DNA of 43,994 nt, taken from positions 1 to 43,994 of the forward strand of contig JAIDPG010000063.1 in the NCBI GenBank assembly GCA_029062865.1, in the 5' to 3' direction. Position 1 is the stretch's first letter. Each line of letters begins with the position of its first letter. The DNA is from Oscillospiraceae bacterium. Its GTDB lineage: Bacteria; Bacillota; Clostridia; Oscillospirales; Ruminococcaceae. Of the stretch, positions 30,173 to 37,422 are shown piece after piece. Under the pieces are notes generated by a model that had not been told where the DNA came from, made no database searches, and saw only the letters and a list, made by a program, of their open reading frames with translations. The translations under genes were made by a program, and so were the position numbers.

Positions 30173-32569
30173 ATGACTTCACCGATTAGCAAGGACGAGC
30201 TGTTGAAGCAGCTGAAAAACATACTCACGTATGATTACCAGACGGATACAAAAAACGCGACCGTTACGCAGATCTACCGCGCGCTTTCGACTATCGTCGT
30301 AAACTATATGAAGGAAAAACGCCATAAGTTTATGCACGACTGCAACTCCAAGGGCAGAAAACAGGTTTACTATCTCTCGATGGAGTTCCTTATGGGGCGC
30401 TCGCTGAAAACCTCGCTGTATAATCTCGGTATGCAGGACGCGGCGGCTAAGGCTCTTGAGGAGATCGGCGTAAGGATCGACCGCGTGTATGAGGAAGAGC
30501 CCGACGCGGGTCTCGGAAACGGCGGTCTCGGACGCTTGGCGGCTTGCTATATGGACGGACTTGCAACCTGCGATTACCCCGCGACGGGCTATTCGATCAG
30601 ATACGAGTACGGCATCTTCAAGCAGAAGGTAGTTGACGGCTGGCAGACGGAACTGCCGGATAACTGGCTGCCCGGCGGCGGCTCGTGGCTCGTGCCCTTG
30701 CCCGATGAGGCTGTAGAGGTTCGGTTCGACGGCTATGTGCAGGAGAGCTGGGACGACGGCAACCACAAGCTCGATTATGTGGGCTATAACAGCGTAAACG
30801 CCGTGCCCTACGACATGTACGTTACGGGCTATGACAGCAAGGGCGTTTCCAAGCTCCGCTTGTGGAGCGCGGAGAGCATGAGCTTCGATATGGCTTCGTT
30901 CAACACGGGAGACTACGCGACAGCGCTCGGCGCTACAAACATCGCGCACTCTATCTCGAAGGTTCTCTACCCGAACGACAACCACGCCGAGGGTAAGGCG
31001 CTTCGCCTGCGCCAGCAGTACTTTATGTGCGCGGCTTCCGTTTCGGATATCGTAATGCGCCATATGAAGGTTTACGGCAACCTTTCGAACTTCCACGAGA
31101 AGGTAGCTATCCACATCAACGACACCCACCCGACCCTCGCCGTGCCGGAGCTTATGAGAATACTCCTCGATGAGTGCGGCTACGGCTGGGATCAGGCTTG
31201 GCATATCGTAACAAGCACGTTCGCGTACACAAACCACACGGTTATGGCGGAGGCGCTTGAAAAGTGGGACGAGGAGCTTGTCCGCAGAATTCTCCCGAGA
31301 ATTTACCAGATAATCTGCGAGATCAACCGCCGCTATTGCGAGGATCTGATGAACAGAACCGGCGACGGCGATCGCGTTTCCAAGATGTCGATAATCCAGG
31401 ACGGCAAGATCCACATGGCTTACCTCTGCTGCGCGGCTTCGCACAGCGTAAACGGCGTTTCGAAGCTCCACTCGCAGATAATCAAGGACGACGTGTTCAG
31501 ACTTCAGTATCTCGACACGCCGCATAGATTTAAGAACGTCACAAACGGCATAGCTTACAGACGCTGGCTGCTGCAATCAAACCAAGAGCTTACCGACTTG
31601 CTCACCGAGTGCATCGGCGACGGCTTCAAGAAGGACGCTTCGGAGCTTATCAAGTTCCAGGTGTTCGCGAATGATAAATCCGTGCTTGAAAAGCTCGGCA
31701 AGATCAAGCGCAAGAACAAGGAGCGCTTCGCGGAGTATGTTGAGAGAACGACGGGCACAAAGCTCAACCTCGACAGCATTTTCGACGTTCAGGTAAAGCG
31801 CCTGCATGAGTACAAGCGCCAGCAGCTCAACGCGATGAACATCATCGCGGATTACAACTACCTCAAGCAGAACCCGAACGCGCCGTTCGTTCCGAAGACG
31901 TATATCTTCGCGTCAAAGGCGGCTCCGGGATATTATATAGCGAAGCAGATCATCAAGATGATCTGGTGCATCGGCGAGGAGATCAAGCACGACCCGATCA
32001 TCCGCGAGAAGCTGCAGGTCATCTTCCTTGAGGATTACAGAGTTACGCTCTCCGAAATTCTGATGCCCGCCGCGGAGGTCTCCGAGCAGATCTCGCTTGC
32101 GGGAACGGAAGCGTCGGGCACGGGCAATATGAAGCTTATGCTGAACGGAGCGCTGACTATCGGCACTTATGACGGCGCGAACGTCGAGATACACGAGGCT
32201 GTAGGCACGGACAACATCTTCATCTTCGGTATGAGAACGCCCGAGGTAAACGAGATGCGTATGCGCGGCTACAATCCGCAGAGCTATATCGATCAGTCTC
32301 AGGTCATCGGCGACGTTATCAAGAGAATGTACAACGGCATCAATGGCGCGACGTTTGAGGAGCTTGCGGGCTCTATCCAGAACAAGGACTTCTATATGGC
32401 GCTGGCTGACTTCGACAGCTACAGAGGCACGCAGGACTACATTTCTCAGGTCTACAAAAACGCCGAGGAATGGAACAAGAAGTCGCTGATGAACATCGCG
32501 GGAGCGGGAAGATTCTCCGCGGACAGAGCGGTTCAGGACTACGCGCGCGACATCTGGAACCTTAAGTAA
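30173..32569 (+). CDS. glgP: Glycogen/maltodextrin phosphorylase
   Basis: 798 residues, GT35 family, close to the usual 800. It releases glucose 1-phosphate from the ends of alpha-1,4-glucans in the cytoplasm. Marks: YYLSMEFLMGRSL (residues near 66-78), DAGLGNGGLGRLAACYMDG, INDTHPTLAVPELMR, and the PLP lysine region ASGTGNMKLMLNGALTIGT. The regulatory N-terminal extension of animal enzymes is absent, as in other bacteria. It has its own promoter and is followed by an intracellular GH13 enzyme, together forming a pathway for breakdown of stored or imported alpha-glucans. A hairpin between the two genes may attenuate. Confidence 0.96.
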   Translation: MTSPISKDELLKQLKNILTYDYQTDTKNATVTQIYRALSTIVVNYMKEKRHKFMHDCNSKGRKQVYYLSMEFLMGRSLKTSLYNLGMQDAAAKALEEIGVRIDRVYEEEPDAGLGNGGLGRLAACYMDGLATCDYPATGYSIRYEYGIFKQKVVDGWQTELPDNWLPGGGSWLVPLPDEAVEVRFDGYVQESWDDGNHKLDYVGYNSVNAVPYDMYVTGYDSKGVSKLRLWSAESMSFDMASFNTGDYATALGATNIAHSISKVLYPNDNHAEGKALRLRQQYFMCAASVSDIVMRHMKVYGNLSNFHEKVAIHINDTHPTLAVPELMRILLDECGYGWDQAWHIVTSTFAYTNHTVMAEALEKWDEELVRRILPRIYQIICEINRRYCEDLMNRTGDGDRVSKMSIIQDGKIHMAYLCCAASHSVNGVSKLHSQIIKDDVFRLQYLDTPHRFKNVTNGIAYRRWLLQSNQELTDLLTECIGDGFKKDASELIKFQVFANDKSVLEKLGKIKRKNKERFAEYVERTTGTKLNLDSIFDVQVKRLHEYKRQQLNAMNIIADYNYLKQNPNAPFVPKTYIFASKAAPGYYIAKQIIKMIWCIGEEIKHDPIIREKLQVIFLEDYRVTLSEILMPAAEVSEQISLAGTEASGTGNMKLMLNGALTIGTYDGANVEIHEAVGTDNIFIFGMRTPEVNEMRMRGYNPQSYIDQSQVIGDVIKRMYNGINGATFEELAGSIQNKDFYMALADFDSYRGTQDYISQVYKNAEEWNKKSLMNIAGAGRFSADRAVQDYARDIWNLK

Positions 32570-32600
32570 ACAATTGACAATGTACAATGTATAATTGAAA
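32570..32600. repeat. AATTG-rich degenerate repeat after glgP
   Basis: Directly after the glgP stop stand ACAATTGACAATG, TACAATG and TATAATTG words. These match the string at 25749-25784 and appear to be one repeat type. Confidence 0.55.
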
Positions 32601-32634
32601 ATTATTGTGCCCGCCGGCGGCGGGCACAATAATT
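32600..32634 (+). terminator. Hairpin between glgP and the GH13 gene
   Basis: ATTATTGTGCCCGCC and GGCGGGCACAATAAT form a perfect 15-bp stem around GGC (one more A-T pair outside). No T-run follows and the next ribosome site lies 3 bp beyond, so it may stop decay or attenuate transcription rather than end it. Confidence 0.6.
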
Positions 32635-32649
32635 ATAAAGGAGAATTAT

Positions 32650-34539
32650 ATGAGCAATTTGCCTTTATTCGATTGCTTTGACACGGCTTATAAGCACCCT
32701 TTCGGCGCGCTTCGGCGCGGGCAGCCTTCTATCTTTAATGTGCGTATCCCGAAGTATATGCAGGTTTCGGGCTTGACGCTCGTGATGTTCCGTCCCGGGT
32801 TTAAGGAGCGGTTTATCGAGCTGCAATTGCAGGACGAAAGCGGCGATGACAATATCTATACCTGCGTGTTCTCACCGGGGAACATCGGGCTGCATCACTA
32901 TTACTTCACGTGCATTTATGAAGGCAGACGGCGCTACATAAAGCGCACCGGTGCTTCGCTCGGCGTGTTCGAGGGCGACGAGCTGTTCCAGCTTACCGTC
33001 TTTGACGAGGAATTGTACACCCCCGAAAGCGTCCGCGGCGGCATTATGTATCAGATCTTTCCGGACCGCTTCGCGAAAAGCGGCGTTAAGCACGAGAATA
33101 TCCCCGCGGACAGAATTCTCCGCGACGACTGGAACGGCACGCCGCTCTATCTCCCCGACGAAAAGGGAATTGTCAGAAATAACGACTACTTCGGCGGAGA
33201 TCTGCGCGGAATTATCGAAAAGCTGCCGTATATCAAGGATCTCGGCGTTACGATAATCTACCTCAACCCGATCTTCGAGGCTCACGAAAATCACCGCTAC
33301 AATACGGCGAATTACGAGAAAATAGACCCGATGCTCGGCACGGAGGAGGACTTTGTTGAGCTCTGCCAAAAGGCGAAGGAAATGGGCATTGACATTATCC
33401 TCGACGGCGTTTTCTCGCACACGGGCGCGGACTCGATCTACTTCAACAAGTTCGGGCGCTACGGAGATAACACCGGCGCATACCGCGACCCGAACTCGCC
33501 TTATCATTCGTGGTATTCGTTCATCGCCTATCCCGAGCGCTACGACAGCTGGTGGGGAATTACAACGCTGCCGAACGTCAACGAGAACAACGAGGCGTAT
33601 ACTAACTACATCTGCGGCGACGGCGGAATTCTTCAGAAGTGGATAAAGCTAGGCGCAAAGGGCTGGCGCTTGGACGTCGCCGACGAGCTCCCCGACGAGT
33701 TTCTTGACAACCTGAACATCGCCGTAAAGAAAATGGGCGGCGATAAGGTCATCTACGGTGAGGTCTGGGAGGACGCTTCGAATAAGGAAAGCTACGGCGT
33801 GCGGCGGCGTTATCTCATTGGCGGACAGCTCGACAGCGTTATGAACTATCCGTTTAAGGAAGCGATTTTGAATTATGTAAAATACGCGAACGGGCAGCAG
33901 TTTATTGACAGTATCACGACGATTTTGGATCACTATCCCAAGCCCGCCGTTGATATGCTGATGAACTTCCTGTCGACTCACGATACCGAGAGAGCGCTGA
34001 CACGGCTCGGCGGAGAGGAAGTCGGCTGGCACGACAAAAACTGGCAGGCGGAGCGCAGGCTCGACGGCGCGGAGTATCTGCTCGGTATCGCGCTGATGAA
34101 GTGCGCTACGGTTCTGCAATTCTTCCTCCCCGGAATCCCGTGCGTTTATTATGGCGACGAGGCGGGAATGGAGGGCTATCGCGACCCGTTCAACCGCCGC
34201 TGCTATCCGTGGGGCGAGGAAAATCTCGATCTTGTCGAGTTTGTGAAAACGCTCTCCAAGATCCGCAAGGGCACAAGAGCCTTCGAGCAAGGCGCAATGC
34301 GTTTCATTCAATGCGACGACAACGTCTGTGTGTTCGCGAGGTTTGACAGAATAACCCGAGACGCGGCGATTATTTACCTGAACAAGTCGACCAAGGGCAG
34401 GAGCTTCGTTCTCAAAAACGAAAAGACCGCGATGTTCTACGACTTCGAGCCCGCGTTCGACCGCTACGGAAAAGGCATCGCCGACGGCAAGGTTCACGTC
34501 GCGCCGTTTGATTATGCCGTAATCTACTGCAAAGTTTAA
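32650..34539 (+). CDS. GH13 alpha-amylase family enzyme (neopullulanase/cyclomaltodextrinase-like)
   Basis: 629 residues without signal peptide, so cytoplasmic. A beta-sandwich N-terminal domain (1-125) precedes the barrel, as in GH13_20-like enzymes that split cyclodextrins, pullulan or short maltodextrins. Catalytic residues: D342 in GWRLDVADE, E371 in YGEVWED, D445 in LSTHDTER. Other conserved regions: LDGVFSHTG (251-259) and MYQIFPDRF (133-141). ATG 32650 with AAAGGAG 7 nt before is chosen; an earlier ATG lies inside the upstream hairpin. It follows glgP by 80 bp and would supply linear chains to it. Confidence 0.92.
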   Translation: MSNLPLFDCFDTAYKHPFGALRRGQPSIFNVRIPKYMQVSGLTLVMFRPGFKERFIELQLQDESGDDNIYTCVFSPGNIGLHHYYFTCIYEGRRRYIKRTGASLGVFEGDELFQLTVFDEELYTPESVRGGIMYQIFPDRFAKSGVKHENIPADRILRDDWNGTPLYLPDEKGIVRNNDYFGGDLRGIIEKLPYIKDLGVTIIYLNPIFEAHENHRYNTANYEKIDPMLGTEEDFVELCQKAKEMGIDIILDGVFSHTGADSIYFNKFGRYGDNTGAYRDPNSPYHSWYSFIAYPERYDSWWGITTLPNVNENNEAYTNYICGDGGILQKWIKLGAKGWRLDVADELPDEFLDNLNIAVKKMGGDKVIYGEVWEDASNKESYGVRRRYLIGGQLDSVMNYPFKEAILNYVKYANGQQFIDSITTILDHYPKPAVDMLMNFLSTHDTERALTRLGGEEVGWHDKNWQAERRLDGAEYLLGIALMKCATVLQFFLPGIPCVYYGDEAGMEGYRDPFNRRCYPWGEENLDLVEFVKTLSKIRKGTRAFEQGAMRFIQCDDNVCVFARFDRITRDAAIIYLNKSTKGRSFVLKNEKTAMFYDFEPAFDRYGKGIADGKVHVAPFDYAVIYCKV

Positions 34540-34564
34540 GTTAGTCTACCCCAAGAGCAGTGGA

Positions 34565-34616
34565 GCAGAAAAAGCGCCTGCTAAGGTGGAGCGAACGAAG
34601 TGAGCCGTTTTTCTGC
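34565..34616. repeat. Compound palindrome, copy e
   Basis: Arms GCAGAAAAA (34565-34573) and TTTTTCTGC (34608-34616) are perfectly complementary. The inner GCGAACGAAGTGAGCCG is the reverse complement of the core of copy b. It lies after the GH13 gene. Confidence 0.65.
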
Positions 34617-34669
34617 GAGTTTAAAATAAAAACGAGACTGTTAGTATAATCAAACCGCATTACAAAAAA

Positions 34670-34692
34670 TTCCCCCTCCGAAGGAGGGGGAA
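34670..34692. terminator. Bidirectional terminator between the GH13 gene and rpsR
   Basis: TTCCCCCTCC and GGAGGGGGAA pair perfectly around GAA. On the minus strand the stem is followed by TTTTTTGTAATG, a good T-run for the rpsF-ssb-rpsR operon. Confidence 0.8.
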
Positions 34693-34704
34693 ATCTTATA
34701 AGCC

Positions 34705-34962
34705 TTAGTCGCTAACGTACGGGATAAGCGCCATCTGACGCGCTCTCTTGATAGAAGTCGTGAGCTCTCTCTGGTGATACGCGCAGCAGCCCGTTACTCT
34801 TCTCGGGAGAATTTTCGAGCGCTCCGTCATAAACTTCTTGAGCTTCGCGATGTCCTTGTAGTCAATAAACTCGGTTCTGTCCGTGCAGAACTGGCAGACC
34901 TTTTTGCGCGAACGCTTCATCTGGTGCGCAGGTCTTTCGGCTCTTTCAACTCTTTCAGCCAT
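34705..34962 (-). CDS. rpsR: Ribosomal protein S18
   Basis: 85 residues. It binds S6 and 16S rRNA in the small subunit platform. KKVCQFC (C23, C26) and GCCAYHQ (C59, C60) form the zinc-binding C+ version. ILPRRVTG and the basic end are typical. AAGGAGGA precedes ATG. Last gene of rpsF-ssb-rpsR, but separated from ssb by 212 bp occupied by a long hairpin element, whereas these genes are usually close. Confidence 0.97.
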   Translation of the reverse strand: MAERVERAERPAHQMKRSRKKVCQFCTDRTEFIDYKDIAKLKKFMTERSKILPRRVTGCCAYHQRELTTSIKRARQMALIPYVSD

Positions 34963-35012
34963 TTTTCATTCCTCCTTATTTGGAATTTGGTTCAATTGGA
35001 ATTCACGTTCCC

Positions 35013-35174
35013 GAGCCTGTTCAGTACCTCTCAGCACGCATCTTTCTTGCATCTTTTGCGTATTTCTTCGTTATTTTTTCTTGACGTACATATAAAGTAC
35101 GCCCGCGAAAAAACGCCTCGAAATCCGCAAAATATGCTACGAAATCTGCGCACTTCGAGATACTGAACAGGCTC
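35013..35174. mobile_element. 162-bp hairpin element (MITE-like) between ssb and rpsR
   Basis: Perfect 14-bp terminal inverted repeats GAGCCTGTTCAGTA (35013-35026) and TACTGAACAGGCTC (35161-35174), continued inward by CTC/GAG after one mismatch. The interior also pairs imperfectly across its length (for example CGCATCTTTC...TTTTGCG with the facing CGCAAAATATGC...GAAATCTGCG), with GACGTAC/GTACGCC near the tip. No coding frame or clear target duplication is seen. The right end touches the ssb stop. Confidence 0.65.
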
Positions 35175-35672
35175 TTAGAACGGATAGTCGTCGGTGTCCG
35201 CGGAAGAGAAATCCGCTTTGGGTGCGGGAGCGCTCGGCGCACTCGGAGCTTCGTTTGCGGGCGCGGAATTGGAATATCCTCCGCCATAGCCCGCGGGAGG
35301 CTCGCTAAGAGGCGGCGCGCCGTAATTCGAGTAGCCCGAATTTGAGCCCGCGTTGCCCTTGTCTCCCGTGAAATGCGCGTTGTCAACCTGGATCTCATAC
35401 CAGGTCGCGGGATTGCCGTTTTTGTCGGTGTATTGGCGCGTCTGCATTTCGCCCTCAACTAAAATCAGCCTGCCCTTGGGGAACCACTTGGAGATAAACT
35501 CCGCGGTTCCGCGCCAAGCGACGCAGTTGAAGAAGTCCGACTTGCGTTCCTCTCCCTTTTTCTGATAATTCCTGTCAACGGCGATACGGAAATTGCAAGC
35601 GGAGATGCCGCTCGGAGTAGTTTTAAGCTCCGCATCCGCAACCATTCTGCCCATCATTATTACCTTATTCAT
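35175..35672 (-). CDS. ssb: Single-stranded DNA-binding protein
   Basis: 165 residues. OB fold at 1-108 (MNKVIMMGRMVADAELKTTPSG; FFNCVAWRGTAEFISKWFPKG; LILVEGEMQTRQY), then a flexible Gly/Pro/Ser/Asn-rich linker and the acidic protein-binding tip ending DDYPF. It coats single-stranded DNA as a tetramer. AAAGGAG stands before the ATG. It follows rpsF by 50 bp, the common Firmicutes order. Confidence 0.96.
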   Translation of the reverse strand: MNKVIMMGRMVADAELKTTPSGISACNFRIAVDRNYQKKGEERKSDFFNCVAWRGTAEFISKWFPKGRLILVEGEMQTRQYTDKNGNPATWYEIQVDNAHFTGDKGNAGSNSGYSNYGAPPLSEPPAGYGGGYSNSAPANEAPSAPSAPAPKADFSSADTDDYPF

Positions 35673-35722
35673 AATCAGTCACACTCCTTTGTCGGAAGCC
35701 CATTGTCAGCAGCGCTGACATC

Positions 35723-36016
35723 TTACTTTCTGAGAACAGTACACCAACGCAGCACGCCGTCGGTAATGCTTACAATACGCTCGAACTCCGCGGGGAAATC
35801 GGGCTTGCTCTCGAAATTGTAGAGCACGTAGTAGCCCTCGCCCTCGTAGTTGATCTCATACGCGAGCTTGCGCTTGCCCCACTCGTCAACGTTCTCGAGA
35901 GTTCCGTTCGCCTTGATAAGGTCGCTGAACTTCTCAACCAGCGCCTTGACCTGCTCCTCGTCCTTCTTGAGGGAGAACACGAGCATGGCCTCGTACTTTT
36001 CGCTTAACTTTGCCAT
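35723..36016 (-). CDS. rpsF: Ribosomal protein S6
   Basis: 97 residues. It pairs with S18 on the 30S platform. Typical parts: YEAMLVFSLKKDEEQVKALVEKF and WGKRKLAYEINYEGEGYYVLYNF. The AAAGGAGG site lies 7 nt before ATG. First gene of rpsF-ssb-rpsR under a consensus promoter. Confidence 0.97.
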   Translation of the reverse strand: MAKLSEKYEAMLVFSLKKDEEQVKALVEKFSDLIKANGTLENVDEWGKRKLAYEINYEGEGYYVLYNFESKPDFPAEFERIVSITDGVLRWCTVLRK

Positions 36017-36096
36017 TTATAGCACCTCCTTTTGGATTTGTAGCCCACCGTTTTTCAAGTGAGCAAAGAGATTGTAATCGTCGGAATAACGATAAC
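36017..36096 (-). promoter_or_regulatory. rpsF leader, possible S6:S18 autoregulatory RNA
   Basis: The 80-nt leader folds a short hairpin GCTCAC/GTGGGC (36043-36065 region, reading on the minus strand GCTCACTTGAAAAACGGTGGGC in two parts). rpsF leaders in many bacteria bind the S6:S18 dimer, whose known motif has a CCG in an internal loop; a CCG is present at ATTCCGACG. The match is suggestive only. Confidence 0.35.
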
Positions 36097-36102
36097 CTAA
36101 TC

Positions 36103-36131
36103 ATTATACCATATTATTTTGGATTTGTCAA
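36103..36131 (-). promoter_or_regulatory. rpsF-ssb-rpsR promoter
   Basis: TTGACA (36131-36126) and TATAAT (36108-36103) on the minus strand with exactly 17 bp between: a perfect consensus, as expected for ribosomal protein genes. Confidence 0.88.
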
Positions 36132-36178
36132 CAGCTTTTTTAAATTTTTGACAATTTACAGGTGAACAAGGCTGTTAA

Positions 36179-36607
36179 TTATACCTCAAATCCGCTTACG
36201 CGAACCACCTCTCCATTCTGAATATATACCTCCATAGCGACGCACTCCAGCATATCCTCGGTGTAATCGCTTGACGACACGAAGTCGAACTCAAACCGTC
36301 CGAAGAAACCGCCCTCGCCGCTCGGAGAATAGTAGTAATATGTCACGGAACAGACGCGCAGCCCCTCAAAGACGAGCTTATCGTCTCTATCGGCGAATTC
36401 CTCGCATTTCAGCCACGGAATAAATTTTTCCGCAATTATATTGTCTATATCCGCCTTGACAAGAGTCGCAAAGTCCTCGTCGATATGCGAAAGGCTCTCC
36501 TCTGTCTCCTCGACCTCCACCGCTACGCAGTTGTATTTGTGGTTCGTTTCGCGGTAGCTCGGCAGAGCGAGTTTCTTCTTTTTTCCGAAATTTCCGAAAA
36601 GTCCCAT
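36179..36607 (-). CDS. Small cytoplasmic protein of unknown function
   Basis: 142 residues. It begins MGLFGNFGKKKKLALPSYRET; the GLFGxFGKKKK start is common among short Firmicute proteins of no known role. The middle is acidic, and no catalytic motif is visible. ATG 36607 is chosen because CGGAGGAG lies 5 nt before; an upstream ATG has no site and falls inside the promoter. It has a good promoter and a 160-bp gap to rpsF, so it is separate. Confidence 0.75.
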   Translation of the reverse strand: MGLFGNFGKKKKLALPSYRETNHKYNCVAVEVEETEESLSHIDEDFATLVKADIDNIIAEKFIPWLKCEEFADRDDKLVFEGLRVCSVTYYYYSPSGEGGFFGRFEFDFVSSSDYTEDMLECVAMEVYIQNGEVVRVSGFEV

Positions 36608-36664
36608 AACTCTCCTCCGAATATCAAAGCTTGGCGAGACGACAGCCCGCTGTTTATTGTTATA

Positions 36665-36694
36665 ATTATAACATCGAGAAACATTTTTTGTCAA
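36665..36694 (-). promoter_or_regulatory. Promoter of the 142-residue protein gene
   Basis: On the minus strand TTGACA (36694-36689) and TATAAT (36670-36665) are 18 bp apart, leaving about 50 nt of leader. Confidence 0.75.
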
Positions 36695-36756
36695 TACTAT
36701 TAAAAATTTTTTAATCCTTGGGGGATATTTACATTTAGTTCGCGTCTCTATAAGTG

Positions 36757-36829
36757 AGAGGCAAGATTATAAAAAACAAACGCAAGAGCTTTAGTTTCAG
36801 CTATTTTCTAACTCTGACCTCTTGCCTCT
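36757..36829. repeat. GAGGCAAG inverted repeat upstream of the sigma factor
   Basis: AGAGGCAAGA (36757-36766) and TCTTGCCTCT (36820-36829) are perfectly complementary over 10 bp. The right side (TTCTAACTCTGACCTC, then TTGCCTCTGATTTC) resembles the pyrimidine arm of the repeat at 12859-12945. Confidence 0.55.
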
Positions 36830-36861
36830 GATTTCTAAATTTCCAAAAGGGCGGTGATAAC

Positions 36862-37422
36862 TTGACGGACAGCGAGATAATAGAGCTTTTTAACGAGCGC
36901 GACGAGCAGGCTATCTCTCTTGTGCAGAACGCTTATGGGAAGTACTGCGAGAAGATCGCACGGAATGTGCTCGGGGACGAGGCGGAGGTCGGGGAGTGCG
37001 TCAACGACGCGCTTCTGAAGGCTTGGGAGTCTATCCCGCCGGAGCGCCCGCAGAGCCTTCGCGCGTATCTTGCCGCGATAACCCGCAACAACGCGATCTC
37101 TCGTTACCGCCGCGGGGTAACGAAAAAGCGCGAAAACGACAGCACGGCGTTGGTTTTGGAGGACTTCGCCGAAATGCTGCCAGCGAGCACGAACGTTGAG
37201 AAAACCGCCGAGCACCGCGCTATTCTCGAGGAGATAAACCGCTTTCTCGGCGGGATCGCAAGCGTAAACCGCGTGGTTTTCGTGCTACGGTATTACTGCT
37301 TCGAGAGCGTCCCCGACATCGCGGCGCGGCTCGGAATGAGCAAGAAATCCGTTTCCGCGGCACTTTACCGCACTAAGAAGCAAATCAGAAAGCACCTTGA
37401 AAAGGAGGGTTATTATCTATGA
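36862..37422 (+). CDS. ECF-type RNA polymerase sigma factor
   Basis: 186 residues with the sigma-2 region (GKYCEKIARNVLGDEAEVGECVNDALLKAWESIPPE in parts) and sigma-4 region (FVLRYYCFESVPDIAARLGMSKKSVSAALYRTKKQIRKHL). It would direct RNA polymerase to a small stress regulon. The start is TTG at 36862, with GGCGGTGA just before; there is no ATG in the conserved N-terminus. It overlaps the next gene by four bases (ATGA), the arrangement of a sigma factor with its membrane regulator. No -35 box near its own promoter is clear enough to name. Confidence 0.9.
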   Translation: MTDSEIIELFNERDEQAISLVQNAYGKYCEKIARNVLGDEAEVGECVNDALLKAWESIPPERPQSLRAYLAAITRNNAISRYRRGVTKKRENDSTALVLEDFAEMLPASTNVEKTAEHRAILEEINRFLGGIASVNRVVFVLRYYCFESVPDIAARLGMSKKSVSAALYRTKKQIRKHLEKEGYYL

